From HGM04593 sp045636125 (lineage in GTDB: Bacteria > Bacteroidota > Bacteroidia > Bacteroidales > Bacteroidaceae), in the NCBI GenBank assembly GCA_045636125.1, contig JAZTWX010000042.1:1-64000 (forward strand): DNA of 64,000 bases, read 5' to 3'. Made by a program: the position numbers and the translations under genes. The notes beneath the pieces are model-generated. The model had not been told where the DNA came from, ran no database searches, and saw only the letters and a program-made list of their open reading frames with translations. Position 1 is the first letter of the stretch, and each line of letters begins with the position of its first letter. Shown in pieces: positions 1 to 10,210 of the stretch.

Positions 1-19
1 AAAGCTTTAAGCAATAATA

Positions 20-295
20 TAGATGTTGACCCGTCGATGTCATCCCGACAGAGCGTAGCGACGAGGGATCTCTAAAAACTATATACGAGATATCTCACAT
101 ACGTTCGATATGACACATACGCAGTGTTTTCTAAAAATGGCTCAACTGCTATATTATTACCAAGCTTTGTTTGAATCGTGAATCTCTGTGCCGGCGTTTT
201 GCTGCGCGAAACTGCTTCGTTCGCTTTGTGTGCAAGCGAGTTTTCACCCGCTCACTTACTCGCAGTTTTGCTGCCCTTTTGCGCGACAAAAGGGC
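20..295. repeat. Non-coding region with intergenic repeat-like hairpins
   Basis: The first 540 bases hold no convincing gene. Around 38-70 an imperfect inverted element pairs ATCCC with GGGAT around a GAGCGTAGCGACGAG core; elements of this general look are dispersed in intergenic DNA of many Bacteroidota. At 273-295 a 9-bp stem (GCCCTTTTG with CAAAAGGGC) flanks the loop CGCGA. The minus frame at 149-382 is rich in Lys and Arg and reads through these hairpins, so I treat it as chance. Copy number elsewhere in the genome cannot be judged from this window. Confidence 0.35.
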
Positions 296-468
296 AATAA
301 AGGATTTAATTAATTGAGAGAATGGCCGCAGAATAGCACCGAGGAGTTTATAGAATACAAATTTCAAACACTCGTAATTCATTGTGGCAATGTTTGCCCG
401 CGTTACCCTCTAAAAAGGGTAGTGTAAAAACACCGGTTACGCAAGGCAAGAAGAGAGTATAAAACAAC

Positions 469-492
469 GACAGCGGCTTTGTAGCCGCTGTC
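469..492 (-). terminator. Terminator of the giant glycosidase gene
   Basis: A perfect 10-bp stem (GACAGCGGCT with AGCCGCTGTC) and a 4-base loop lie about 50 bases beyond the stop codon of the minus-strand gene. On the minus strand the stem is followed by GTTGTTTTAT, a weak T tract. Confidence 0.65.
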
Positions 493-543
493 ATTTAAAG
501 TATGTAATTAAAGGTTTTAATTACTTATTTCAATGTTCGTTTC

Positions 544-3500
544 TTATTCAACAAGAGTCTTCACGCCGTTGATAATGTAGAGGCCGGGAGCTGTGATAGC
601 CTCAATCTTGCGGCCTGTGAGGTCGTAGATAGCTTTCTCGCCTGCAACAGCTTCAACGCCCTCGATGCCAGTTGTGCCTTCGAAATTGAAACCGTAAGAG
701 ATTGCACCCTGCGCTGCCTCAACTGCGAGGTAAGCCTTGTGAGAGTTGTTCACAAACTTGTTATCGGTGAACTCATCTTTGTAGAGGCCAACGCCGTTAT
801 CGCCCTTTGCAAGGATGTAGTAGTAGTATGTTGCGTTGTCAATCGCTGTTTTTGCAACAGTACCCAGGAGAGCGTTGTCTTTAACGGTTGCATCGGTGGT
901 TGTGATTGCTAAGTCGTATGCACCTTCTTCACCTGCAAGTATAACACCTGTGTTGGCAGGGATAACACCATCCTCAATCTCGGTCAATGTCGCCCATTCA
1001 CCGTTTATTGTAACAGTGTTTGCTGTAACATTCTCGGGTACTTCAAGTGCCACGGGAGCGTAGAACGAAGCGTAGCCTGCATCGCTGATAGTAACGGGGA
1101 GTGCCTCAACCTCTTCTATTTTCCACTCACAATTGTTAGCAGCGTAACCACCATTACGGTTGATTTTTGTTTCATGATCGTAAATGTATTTCGAACCGCT
1201 GTAGTCTGTTTTGAGTGTAAAATATCCGGCGTTGCCACTCTCTGAGGGGTTGAATGAGATAATGTGTCCCTCTGCTGTGTCTTCAATCAATGAGTATGTA
1301 TTTTTCAAGCCAGTTCCGGTGAGGTAGCTTATCAATCTGTTGTTTTGGTCAATGTAGAAGATGCTACCTGCTGCGTTACGCTCGTTTGCCGGCTTCATGC
1401 TTACTTTTTTATCATTGTCAACAGTGCTGCTGGCGTCGATGTAATTTCCCGAAGCTTTACCTTGCAAACGGTAGTAGTGTCCCTTTTGGGGAGCATTGAA
1501 CTTTGCGCTCTCTTTTGCGCTACGCAAAGCCTTGTAAGCATTTTTGTAATCGTCGTTGGTAGCGTCCTCGTCGGCAATAACAGTTGCTGCGTTGTTCCAC
1601 GCAGTGTTGTAAGCTGCTGCGCCTGCGTAGTAACCAAGGCCTTCGCCTTCGGGCAACTCGCCAAGTGTGCACTTAACATCTTTGTAAGCTACAAGGTTAT
1701 TGCGCCACATAGAGCCGTCGATGTTTGTGCGTGTGAAGGTGAAGAGTGAACCACCGTCTCCTGTGGGGTCGCCGCTCCAGAATCCCATCTTGTTGCCTGT
1801 ACCACCGTTGTTGCTGAAGTAGTTGCTGTCGTCACCGGCTTTAATGTTGTAGGTTCCATTTTCGGCATTTACCTGAATAATCTGCCACTCGTCGTGGTTC
1901 TCAGTACCTATGGGAGCTGCCCAAGTTGCTGCGGGGCTGTTACTTGTGCTCTTTGCTGCAATTACATCGCCACCACCGAGGTAGGGGTGAATGTATACCT
2001 TGCCCTCTGAAGCTTTTGTAAAGTACCAGGCCTGATCTTGGCTACCTTCTGCATTGTCTGCAATACCGAACATATTGGTGGTTGCAAGGTCGTAGTAGAG
2101 AACCTTGGTGTCGCCACGTTTGCTACCTATTTTATATATAATAGGATTGTTGCTATCGGTGGTTACAAGCACGGGGAGGCTGCCGCTCTCTATGGCTGCT
2201 ACAAGCTCGTTGTAGGCTTTTTGCAGCGCTGCAAGGCTTGCGGTGTACTCGTTTGCTGTTTGTGCTTTGTTAACATCCTCTTTGGCTGTTGCAATTGCTG
2301 TGTTGGCATTAGTAACAGCTGCGGGAACCTGCACGGCATCGGGGTAGTTGTTTACATACTCGGCTGTGCGGGGCATAAGGTCGAGCTCGGCCATATGGAA
2401 ATATGGGTGACCGCCAGCTTCGTTGTATCCACTATTGTTTGCGGTTACCGTGAAACGCAGGAAACTGTACTCCTTGTCGCAGTGGATTGCGGGCGAGGTG
2501 TAGTATTTTGTCTCATTGTTGTTGCCTGCGGGGAGGTCGGTTACTGTACCTACGAGTGCGTAGTCGTTGCCATCCACGCTTCCGTAAATTTCAATAGTTT
2601 TTGGGAAATTGGTTGCTGTTTTGCGGGTAGCGTATTTGAACTTGAACGACGAAACTGCATTATCGCTTCCGAGGTTAATGTCGATGCTGTGTGGTGCGCC
2701 AACATTTGTGCTATATTCCGAATGGAAGTGGTTTTCAACGCTGCCGTCTACAAGGTTGTCGATGGGGCCTTCGGCATCCTCTTGTGCGTTGGTGCTCACA
2801 AAGTATGCACCGCTGGCATTGCTTGTTTGCAATTCAGCCTCGGTTGTATAGTAGTCGAAGCACTCGTCTACAAGCTCTTGGGTTTGTGCAATGAGGGTTT
2901 CGAGGGCGCTTTTGTTTGTCTGTATAGCGTTTGTGAGGTCGATAACAATCTCGTCGCCGGCGTTCGATGCAATCTGGTAGCAGGGGAGGCCGCCGTGTGT
3001 AGTCTCATCGCCCAAATTGTAGCGTTCGCCGTTAACGGTTACAGTAGCCGCTGCAAGGCCGTTGCACTTAACGTAGAGGGGCTGGCCCTGGTTGTTGGTG
3101 ATAGTCACCTTGCGTGCCTGGTTGCCCTCCCACTTGATGTCAACGGTAAAGTCGCCAACAGCTTTGAGGCCTTTAACGTATCCTTTGCTCCATTCGCTGG
3201 GGAGAGCGGGGAGAATGTCAATTACCTCGGTGTGGCTCTGCAACAACATCTCGTTTACACCCGATGCTGCACCAAAGTTACCGTCAATCTGGAAGGGTGC
3301 GTGTGAGTCGAAGAGGTTGTAGTAGATACCGCCCTGTCCCTGGTCGGTGCCGTAGGTTGTTGAGTGTTTCAACGCCTTGCGTAAGATTGCGTGTGAGCGG
3401 TCGCCCATCAAAGCGCGTGCCCACAAGTTAATCTTCCATCCCATAGACCAACCGGTCGATTCGTCACCACGCAGTTTCATAGAGTTGATAGCGGGCTCAA

Positions 3501-6500
3501 AGTAGGGGCTGGCGGGTGTAAGCTGGCTGAAGGGGAAGAGTGCCATCAAGTGTGACATATGGCGGTGACCACGCTCGATGCCCTTGTTATCTTCGAAAGT
3601 GCTGGTATATTTCCACTCACGCAAGATTGTATCGCCGGTTGTGATGCCGAAACCATCGCCCCACTTACCGTTGTATGCCTCGGTGTGCAAACCACGGTCC
3701 ATATTGTCTCTGCGGTTTACAAGGAGGTTGTAATCATCCTGTGAGATAAGGCCGTTTGCTACAGCGTTAAGCTTGATAGCTGCGTTGATAGTGTTGTCGA
3801 GAGACTCCCATACAATCTGCTGTGCGTGTGCAACACCGTTCTCGCTGCCTGGACCGTGCTCGGGAGAGTACTCACGAGGACACTCGTATTTGCCATCTGC
3901 TGCAAGAATCATACGATCGGCCCAGAAGAGTGAAGAACCCTTCATTGCAGGGAACGCACGACGCAAGTAGTCGTTATCCAAAGTATAGCGGTAGTGCTGC
4001 CACATATGTGTTACATACCAAGCGTTGGCAATAACGTAGTTGGGTGCAAAGCCGCTAATACCACCGAAGATGTTGTTCTCTGTGAGACAGGTCCAAGCAT
4101 CATCGCGTACAGCTGTAGTTGTGTGAATAGAGTCGTTAAGAGTCTTGATAGCATTGCTTGCTACAGTGTGCCACTCGGGCTGTGCAGCCTCGTTGATGAT
4201 GTAGTTGAGGAAGGGCTCATACATCTCGTTGAGGTTACCTGCCGACACGGGCCAGTAGTTCATCTGCACGTTGATGTTGGCGTGAATGTCGCTGTGCCAA
4301 GGGGGTGTGCAGGTGTTGTTCCAAATACCTTGGAGGTTGTTGGGGAGGTCGACACCGCGTGACGATGTGATAGAGAGGTAGCGTCCGTAGTTGTAGTAGA
4401 GCTGCTCGAGCATAAGGTTGCGTGCACCGCTTGCAGCGTTGTAGGCTGTAATGAGCTCGTTGGTGGGGAGGTTGTTCTCCACGCCGTCGAGTTCCAGTTC
4501 TACACGGCAGAAATACTCCTGGTGGTCGGCAACGTGCTTTGCATAAGCAGCGTCCCAGCCTTCCTCTGCAACAGCATCAACAATAGCCTTGTTGTCATCG
4601 GCCAAGTATGGTGCACGGCCGTTTTGGTGGCTTGCATCGTTGCCCACAAAGTCGGTGCTTGCTGTGATAATGAGGAGTACCTCGTCGGCCTCTTCCACTG
4701 TAACACCGTCATTGCCGGTAGAGGTGTAACCACCCTTGGCAACAACTTTGAATGTTGCGTTGTAGCTTACAGTCTGCAATTTGCCGGTGAACTGTGCGTA
4801 ACCGTCCTTGTAGCTTGTTTCAGCTTTTACAGTGGGCTTGCCGCTCTTCATAGTGAAGCGCAAGTTCAATTTGCCGGCCTCGCTTGCTGTAATCTTTGTT
4901 ACAATAGCTTTGTGGGGGAAGCTGGTAAAGTATTGGCGGGTGTATTTTACTCCGTCGTTGTCCTCGTAAGTAACTGTTCCTGTTGCGGTTTTTAGGTTGA
5001 GGTCGCGGTAGTAGTTCTTAACGGGCTTCGACTCGTCGGTTGTAAAGTTACCGCTGATATCGTCGATGTATACCGAACCGAAGGGGAGGTAGTAGCCATA
5101 CTCGTTGGGGCCGCCGCTCCACAGGGTCTTTTCGTTGATGAGAATTTCGTCGCGTGCAACGCCACCGAAGAGCGATGCTCCCAGCTGTCCGTTACCTATT
5201 GGGAGTGAGTACTCCATCCAAGGGTTAGAAACGCCTGCTGCTGTTGCGGGCTGTGTGTACCAGAGTGTGAGTTTCTCGGCGGGTGCTGTGGCTGCCGATG
5301 CTGCAATGTTGAACTCGTCGGGGGTTAGGGGCTCTTCTTCGGGAACGAGTATTGTTAGGGCGTTATTACCGTCGCCAGAAGACCAAATTCCAAGCTCTTT
5401 GCCTGTTCCTGAACCTCCGTTGGGGTTCATATATACGTTTCCGTTCTGTCCGTAAAGCTGTATCTCAAAATTGTTGTTACCGAGAGATTTAAGAGCCAGG
5501 GCTGTCTTGCTGTCGGCCGATTCCGTTGTTTGGAAACGGCCGGCTTCTGAATTATAAGTAAAGTAACGGCCGGCTTTATTCTTCATATAGAAGTTTTCTT
5601 CGTTACCCACCAATTGCCACAACTGTGTGTCGGTGTACGATTTTGAAGCTGTAACTGCGTTGACACCGGCTCCTTTATCCTGAATAACAGCGTCGCTGGT
5701 GTTGAGGTTAATCCACCAATATACAGGTTCTTCCTCGGTTGAGAAATAGGGGAGAGGAGAGATGAACTGCAAGGGGTTGTTGGTGTCGCCTGCATTCCAC
5801 TCGCCAATCTCTTTGTCTGTACCTGCGCCACCCCATTGGTTGAATGTGCTTCCGGTTGTTGTACGGCCAATCTCATAGTAGCCCTCGGTTGCGTTTTTGG
5901 TGAGGTCGAGTTCTGTCTTGTTTGTTGAAGATGCTGTGAAGCGGCTGTTTGTGAAATATACATAGTTGCCGGCCTTGCTCTTCATATAGAAATTCTCGGG
6001 GGTACCGATGAACTGCCACAATTGTGTGTCGCTGTCGTTCTTTGTTGCTGTCTGCAAATTAGCACCGTCGCCCTTATCGGTGAGGTAGCCTGCACCGGCC
6101 TTGAACTGTACATTGAACCATACAGGGCTCTCCTCGGTTGAGTAGATTGCGGGCTCGTAAACCTCGGGGGTGAGGTCGTTGAATGAAACCTGGTTGCTCT
6201 CGCCGCAGATTGTTCCCTCGGTAATCTCGCCCATAGTGCTGCGCTTAACAGCTACCTCGCAAAGAGATTTTGTTGCGCCTTTACGCATAATCTCCCAACT
6301 GCCCTTGATGTTCTCTTTGAGTGTGAGGGCTGCTTTCTCGCTCTTGTTGGCTGTTGTGTAGTAACGCTTGGTTGTTGCGTTGTAAGCAAGGTAGTTGCCC
6401 ATTTTGCTCACAAGGTAGAACTGCTCTTTTGTACCTACAATGTTCCACATCTTTGCATCAACCTCCTCGGCTGTTGCTGTTGCAGCGTTATTGCCGTCGC

Positions 6501-9291
6501 CCTGGTCGCAGAGTACGTTGCCTGTTGCGCCGAACTTGATGTGGTGCCACACGGGGCTCTTCTCGCTCGCGTATGTGGGAGGCAGAGCCGAAAGGGCTTC
6601 GTATACATCGGCGGGGAGAATGTCCTTTAATTTAAGGGGCAAGTATACCATTGAATAGCCGCCGGGAGCCTCCTCGTAGAAAATGGCAAGTGTCTCGCCG
6701 TCGGGGAGGAGTGCCATTGATGAGTAGGCCGATTCTTCATCGGAGATAGGGATTTTTGTCCAGTCGTTTGAAAGTTTTGTGGGTGTGTAGTCTTCGGGGT
6801 TGTTGCTCAATACCTTGTAGAAGATTGAAACATCGCTACGGCCTTGGCCTGTGGGAGCCGACTGGAACAATACGTTACCTACGCGCAAGGGCTCGCCATT
6901 GGTAGAGTTTGCACCCCATTTGAGGTTGCCCACTTTGTCTGTGTCAACTTCACCCATCCAAGCGCCTTCGCCTTTCTCGGCATTGGTGTAACGGAATACG
7001 TTGAAATAACGTCCATAACCTTTGCGGCTGCTCAAAAGCACGCTGCCGTCGGGCAGCTCCTCGCATTTGGGCTCATTACCCCATTTTGAGGGGCAGTTGT
7101 CATAACCAAGCTCTCCGAGGACTTTCCAACTCTTACCGAAATCGTCGGAATAGAGGGCGTAGTTGTGGTGCTGTCTCTGTGTCATTGTTACGCACCAAAC
7201 AGCGCAGTACAAGCGGTAGTGTGTGCCCACCTTAATTTTGCTACTCTGTGCAATGCGGCCTGCACCGATAAACATTGAGCTTGCGTGTACGTTGCCGTCT
7301 TTGTCTTTGAACAAGGGGTAGATGTCGTATGTAACCTCTTGGGGCTCGCCCACCTCCCACTGCTGTGTGCTCTCGTTGAATGTGATGTAAAGACGAGAAA
7401 CGCGGTTGGGGTTTTCGGGGTTCTCATCGGTGCCTGCTCCGTAATTGCCGTCCCAGCAGGTGCGGTTACCGCAAACGCTCATAACGAGTATCTCGTTTGT
7501 CTCGCGGTCGGCCACAATGGCGGGGTCACCAAAGCCAAGTTTCCATATTCCTTCGTTGGCGTGTCCCAAACCGTCGGCAATGGTTACGGACTCGGTCCAA
7601 GAGTGTCCGTCCCACTCGCTGCCGGCAGCGGTGCTGTGGCGCATTACGAGGTCTACCTCGCCGTAACCAATATCGTTACCGCAGGGACGGTAATCGTTTA
7701 TTGCAAATACGTAACCGTTGGCTGTGGTTGTAATGGCGGGAATACGGTAAGGCTTGCCGTTGGGGCCGGGTGAGTAGTAGAGGTACTGATATTTGTTGTC
7801 GGTATCCACTGCTATGTTTACATTAACTGTGAGGCCGCCTGCGGGCAGTGTCTGCTCGGCTATGGCCTCGCTGCCGTTGATGTCCATTGTCCAGCCGTGG
7901 CACATAAAGCCTTTTGATATGCCAAAGACTGCGCCCTCGGGCAGGTACATAGCATCTGACGATGCGGGTATTGTTGTCTTTTCGAGCATCGAGGTGCTTT
8001 TGTTGCCATCTACGTTAATGGCGAGCTCGCCTATCTTGTAGTTCTGCTCGTAACCACCCTCGGTTTGTGCGTTGTAGTTAATCTTTAGAGCTTTGCTTGT
8101 ATCAATCTTTTTGATGAGCCATTTTGAACCGCCGTCGGTTGAGTCATATAATTTTATGTTGTTGCCCTTGCCGCCGTGCATATTGAAGCTTTGATTTTTG
8201 TTGGCTACGGGACATATTGCAAATGAACCGTCGGCCTGTGCTACAAGACACAAATCGGTGCCATTGGCTGTGAGTGTCGCAGCCGAGCCCGCACCTGTGC
8301 CTGCAAGGGTGAGGGCAAGGCCGGTACCTGCAGTGCGGCTGTACATCTTGAACGATTCGGCGTTACCTACAAGGTACCATATTTCGTTCTCGCCGTATGT
8401 GCTGTTGCCACTGTTCACCGCATTGCCTGTGTAGCTTGTTGCGCTGTTCATCTTTATGGCATAGCCCTTGTCGCGGCTGTTGTAAAGGCGCACGGGAACG
8501 GGGTTGCTGAGGTCGGCCGAGAATACGTCGAGACTGTAACGTGCCTCAATTTCAATGCTTGCCTCTTCTAAAGAATTAATTGTGTACTCTTTACCCAAAT
8601 TGGTGCTGCCGTTGAAGAAACCCAAAAATGTGTAAGGGCTGTTTGCTGTTGCAGTGAGTGTTACGGGAAGAGTCACTGTGTTCTCCCATTTTGTGTAGGG
8701 GAGTGAGGTTGCTGTGCCGTTCGCAAGAAGCTCGCCGGTACCGGCAATGTTGCTTGTTACCTGTAGCTTGTTGCCTGTGGGCACTACATACTCCACAAAT
8801 ACATAGTCGGTACACCAGTCGCCTGATGTCTGGTCGTATGTGCTTGTTGCCTGGTCGAATGTAGAACCGTCGTTCTTGGCCACAAGGTAGCGGCTTGCGC
8901 CGTCCGACCAGATGGTGGTGCCTTCGTGTCTAGCATTTTCTTTTCCAAGTGTAAAATTGTAGGCTGCATCGGCAAGAGCCTTGTGAGCAAGGTATTTTGC
9001 TGTGTTGCCTACATTTTGGAAAGTATACTTTCCGTTAGTCACAGTGCAGGTCCATACGTAAAAATCGCTGCTCTCGTCTACAGCGGCATTCATTTTGAGA
9101 GTACCGTTGTCGTTGTAGAGGTAGCGGTTCACATAGGCTCCTCCTGAATAGGTGTCGGCATAGATGTAGTACTTCTTGCCGTTCTCGGGCGTGCCGGTCT
9201 TGGTTGTACCAAGTGCGGGTAATCCTGCCCAAACATTTGTAATGCTCGCGATTAACGCAAACACGTACAAAAAGAATCTTTTGGTTTTCAT
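544..9291 (-). CDS. Giant secreted sialidase (GH33) - alpha-L-fucosidase (GH95) fusion
   Basis: The 2,915-residue protein has a signal peptide ending near residue 22 (VWA/GL), then Ricin/trefoil-like regions. A GH33 sialidase follows (about 500-900) with the YRIP arginine motif at 515-518, an Asp-box at 715-722 (S-D-D-F-G-K-S-W) and a likely nucleophile Tyr856. Three tandem modules of about 135-145 residues start near 912, 1056 and 1191. The GH95 fucosidase (about 1340-2110) opens with the typical W-M-E-Y-S-L-P-I-G-N-G at 1358 and keeps Asn1672/Asn1674, Glu1811 (SPEHG) and Asp2003 (QIDGNFG), matching the known catalytic Asn, Glu and Asp of the family. An F5/8-type C module (about 2155-2310), a helical linker, two more trefoil-like regions and a C-terminus reading YDLTGRK...GLYIINGVK complete it; this end resembles type IX secretion sorting domains. 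It should remove terminal sialic acid and fucose from mucin, Lewis or milk glycans outside the cell. Stand-alone GH33 and GH95 enzymes are the rule. No SusC/SusD genes are adjacent. Confidence 0.9.
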   Translation of the reverse strand: MKTKRFFLYVFALIASITNVWAGLPALGTTKTGTPENGKKYYIYADTYSGGAYVNRYLYNDNGTLKMNAAVDESSDFYVWTCTVTNGKYTFQNVGNTAKYLAHKALADAAYNFTLGKENARHEGTTIWSDGASRYLVAKNDGSTFDQATSTYDQTSGDWCTDYVFVEYVVPTGNKLQVTSNIAGTGELLANGTATSLPYTKWENTVTLPVTLTATANSPYTFLGFFNGSTNLGKEYTINSLEEASIEIEARYSLDVFSADLSNPVPVRLYNSRDKGYAIKMNSATSYTGNAVNSGNSTYGENEIWYLVGNAESFKMYSRTAGTGLALTLAGTGAGSAATLTANGTDLCLVAQADGSFAICPVANKNQSFNMHGGKGNNIKLYDSTDGGSKWLIKKIDTSKALKINYNAQTEGGYEQNYKIGELAINVDGNKSTSMLEKTTIPASSDAMYLPEGAVFGISKGFMCHGWTMDINGSEAIAEQTLPAGGLTVNVNIAVDTDNKYQYLYYSPGPNGKPYRIPAITTTANGYVFAINDYRPCGNDIGYGEVDLVMRHSTAAGSEWDGHSWTESVTIADGLGHANEGIWKLGFGDPAIVADRETNEILVMSVCGNRTCWDGNYGAGTDENPENPNRVSRLYITFNESTQQWEVGEPQEVTYDIYPLFKDKDGNVHASSMFIGAGRIAQSSKIKVGTHYRLYCAVWCVTMTQRQHHNYALYSDDFGKSWKVLGELGYDNCPSKWGNEPKCEELPDGSVLLSSRKGYGRYFNVFRYTNAEKGEGAWMGEVDTDKVGNLKWGANSTNGEPLRVGNVLFQSAPTGQGRSDVSIFYKVLSNNPEDYTPTKLSNDWTKIPISDEESAYSSMALLPDGETLAIFYEEAPGGYSMVYLPLKLKDILPADVYEALSALPPTYASEKSPVWHHIKFGATGNVLCDQGDGNNAATATAEEVDAKMWNIVGTKEQFYLVSKMGNYLAYNATTKRYYTTANKSEKAALTLKENIKGSWEIMRKGATKSLCEVAVKRSTMGEITEGTICGESNQVSFNDLTPEVYEPAIYSTEESPVWFNVQFKAGAGYLTDKGDGANLQTATKNDSDTQLWQFIGTPENFYMKSKAGNYVYFTNSRFTASSTNKTELDLTKNATEGYYEIGRTTTGSTFNQWGGAGTDKEIGEWNAGDTNNPLQFISPLPYFSTEEEPVYWWINLNTSDAVIQDKGAGVNAVTASKSYTDTQLWQLVGNEENFYMKNKAGRYFTYNSEAGRFQTTESADSKTALALKSLGNNNFEIQLYGQNGNVYMNPNGGSGTGKELGIWSSGDGNNALTILVPEEEPLTPDEFNIAASAATAPAEKLTLWYTQPATAAGVSNPWMEYSLPIGNGQLGASLFGGVARDEILINEKTLWSGGPNEYGYYLPFGSVYIDDISGNFTTDESKPVKNYYRDLNLKTATGTVTYEDNDGVKYTRQYFTSFPHKAIVTKITASEAGKLNLRFTMKSGKPTVKAETSYKDGYAQFTGKLQTVSYNATFKVVAKGGYTSTGNDGVTVEEADEVLLIITASTDFVGNDASHQNGRAPYLADDNKAIVDAVAEEGWDAAYAKHVADHQEYFCRVELELDGVENNLPTNELITAYNAASGARNLMLEQLYYNYGRYLSITSSRGVDLPNNLQGIWNNTCTPPWHSDIHANINVQMNYWPVSAGNLNEMYEPFLNYIINEAAQPEWHTVASNAIKTLNDSIHTTTAVRDDAWTCLTENNIFGGISGFAPNYVIANAWYVTHMWQHYRYTLDNDYLRRAFPAMKGSSLFWADRMILAADGKYECPREYSPEHGPGSENGVAHAQQIVWESLDNTINAAIKLNAVANGLISQDDYNLLVNRRDNMDRGLHTEAYNGKWGDGFGITTGDTILREWKYTSTFEDNKGIERGHRHMSHLMALFPFSQLTPASPYFEPAINSMKLRGDESTGWSMGWKINLWARALMGDRSHAILRKALKHSTTYGTDQGQGGIYYNLFDSHAPFQIDGNFGAASGVNEMLLQSHTEVIDILPALPSEWSKGYVKGLKAVGDFTVDIKWEGNQARKVTITNNQGQPLYVKCNGLAAATVTVNGERYNLGDETTHGGLPCYQIASNAGDEIVIDLTNAIQTNKSALETLIAQTQELVDECFDYYTTEAELQTSNASGAYFVSTNAQEDAEGPIDNLVDGSVENHFHSEYSTNVGAPHSIDINLGSDNAVSSFKFKYATRKTATNFPKTIEIYGSVDGNDYALVGTVTDLPAGNNNETKYYTSPAIHCDKEYSFLRFTVTANNSGYNEAGGHPYFHMAELDLMPRTAEYVNNYPDAVQVPAAVTNANTAIATAKEDVNKAQTANEYTASLAALQKAYNELVAAIESGSLPVLVTTDSNNPIIYKIGSKRGDTKVLYYDLATTNMFGIADNAEGSQDQAWYFTKASEGKVYIHPYLGGGDVIAAKSTSNSPAATWAAPIGTENHDEWQIIQVNAENGTYNIKAGDDSNYFSNNGGTGNKMGFWSGDPTGDGGSLFTFTRTNIDGSMWRNNLVAYKDVKCTLGELPEGEGLGYYAGAAAYNTAWNNAATVIADEDATNDDYKNAYKALRSAKESAKFNAPQKGHYYRLQGKASGNYIDASSTVDNDKKVSMKPANERNAAGSIFYIDQNNRLISYLTGTGLKNTYSLIEDTAEGHIISFNPSESGNAGYFTLKTDYSGSKYIYDHETKINRNGGYAANNCEWKIEEVEALPVTISDAGYASFYAPVALEVPENVTANTVTINGEWATLTEIEDGVIPANTGVILAGEEGAYDLAITTTDATVKDNALLGTVAKTAIDNATYYYYILAKGDNGVGLYKDEFTDNKFVNNSHKAYLAVEAAQGAISYGFNFEGTTGIEGVEAVAGEKAIYDLTGRKIEAITAPGLYIINGVKTLVE

Positions 9292-9461
9292 AAATGTGAT
9301 TAATTAAAGTTTATATAAATTGAAATTATTTTCGCGTTTTGTTGCAATTTGCAAAATAAGTAAAAATAATGCAAATACTATCGTGTTTTTAGTTTTTTAT
9401 TTTATATATTATATTAATATTTTAATTTTCGCCGGCACGCGTGCTTTTTCTCTTTATCAAG

Positions 9462-9493
9462 TTTGCTTTTCACGCCTCTTTGTCTTATCTTCG
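9462..9493 (+). promoter_or_regulatory. Bacteroidota promoter for rpe
   Basis: TTTG at 9462-9465 is followed after 20 bases by TATCTTCG at 9486-9493, a close match to the -33/-7 consensus TTTG / TAnnTTTG. The rpe start lies 47 bases further on. Confidence 0.6.
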
Positions 9494-9540
9494 CGTGGTG
9501 ATGCGGTGGAGCGTTTCCGCTGCGCGAAAAAGATTTTTTT

Positions 9541-10191
9541 ATGAGTCAGATAGTTTCTCCCTCGCTCCTGTCGGCCAATTTTGGCAATCTTCAGGAGGAT
9601 TTGAAGATGATTAACCGCAGTGAGGCCGATTGGTTGCACATTGATGTTATGGATGGTGTGTTTGTGCCCAATATATCTTTTGGTCCCCCGGTGTTGAAAT
9701 ATGTTGCCGAGCTGTGTGAAAAGCCGCTCGACGTGCATTTGATGGTTGTCAACCCAATGAATTACCTCGATGCGGTGAAAGCTCTCAATGCCCGCATTAT
9801 GAATATTCACTACGAAGCCTGCACTCACCTGCACCGTGCTGTTACTCAAATAAAAGACGCGGGTATGATGGCGGGTGTTACTCTTAACCCCTCTACGCCT
9901 GTGTGTATGCTCAAGGATATTATTGGCGAGCTCGACCTTGTGCTCCTTATGAGCGTGAACCCCGGCTTTGGCGGGCAGAAATTTATTCCCCACACTGTGG
10001 AGAAGGTGCGCGAGCTGCGCGGGCTCATAGACAAGAGCGGCTCGAAGGCGCTTATTGAGGTCGATGGTGGCGTGAACGAGCAGACTGGTGCATTGCTTGC
10101 TGCTGCGGGCTGCGATGCGCTTGTGGCAGGCAACGCTGTGTTCAAGGCCGAAAATCCCGAGGGCGTAATATCGGCTTTGCGCGCTTTGTAA
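9541..10191 (+). CDS. rpe: Ribulose-phosphate 3-epimerase
   Basis: Interconverts ribulose 5-phosphate and xylulose 5-phosphate in the cytosolic pentose phosphate pathway. The 216-residue TIM barrel has the usual family length. The metal and acid/base residues are visible: His33 and Asp35 in the HIDVMDG motif, His66 in DVHLMV and Asp175 in EVDGG; NPGFGG at 140-145 is the phosphate loop. The ATG start gives SPSLLSANF at the correct family position. The ComEC-like gene starts 19 bases after the stop, so the two are probably cotranscribed from the promoter at 9462-9493, although their functions are unrelated. Confidence 0.97.
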   Translation: MSQIVSPSLLSANFGNLQEDLKMINRSEADWLHIDVMDGVFVPNISFGPPVLKYVAELCEKPLDVHLMVVNPMNYLDAVKALNARIMNIHYEACTHLHRAVTQIKDAGMMAGVTLNPSTPVCMLKDIIGELDLVLLMSVNPGFGGQKFIPHTVEKVRELRGLIDKSGSKALIEVDGGVNEQTGALLAAAGCDALVAGNAVFKAENPEGVISALRAL

Positions 10192-10210
10192 TGCGGCTCT
10201 CCTTTGTGCC

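Noticed and set aside
149..382. 77-residue minus-strand open frame
   Set aside because: Lys/Arg-rich, reads through hairpins and repeat-like DNA, no signal peptide or family likeness; most likely chance.
2038..3306. Long plus-strand frame (422 residues) opposite the giant glycosidase
   Set aside because: It mirrors codon bias of the GH95 and F5/8 coding strand; Cys/Val-rich sequence without any domain.
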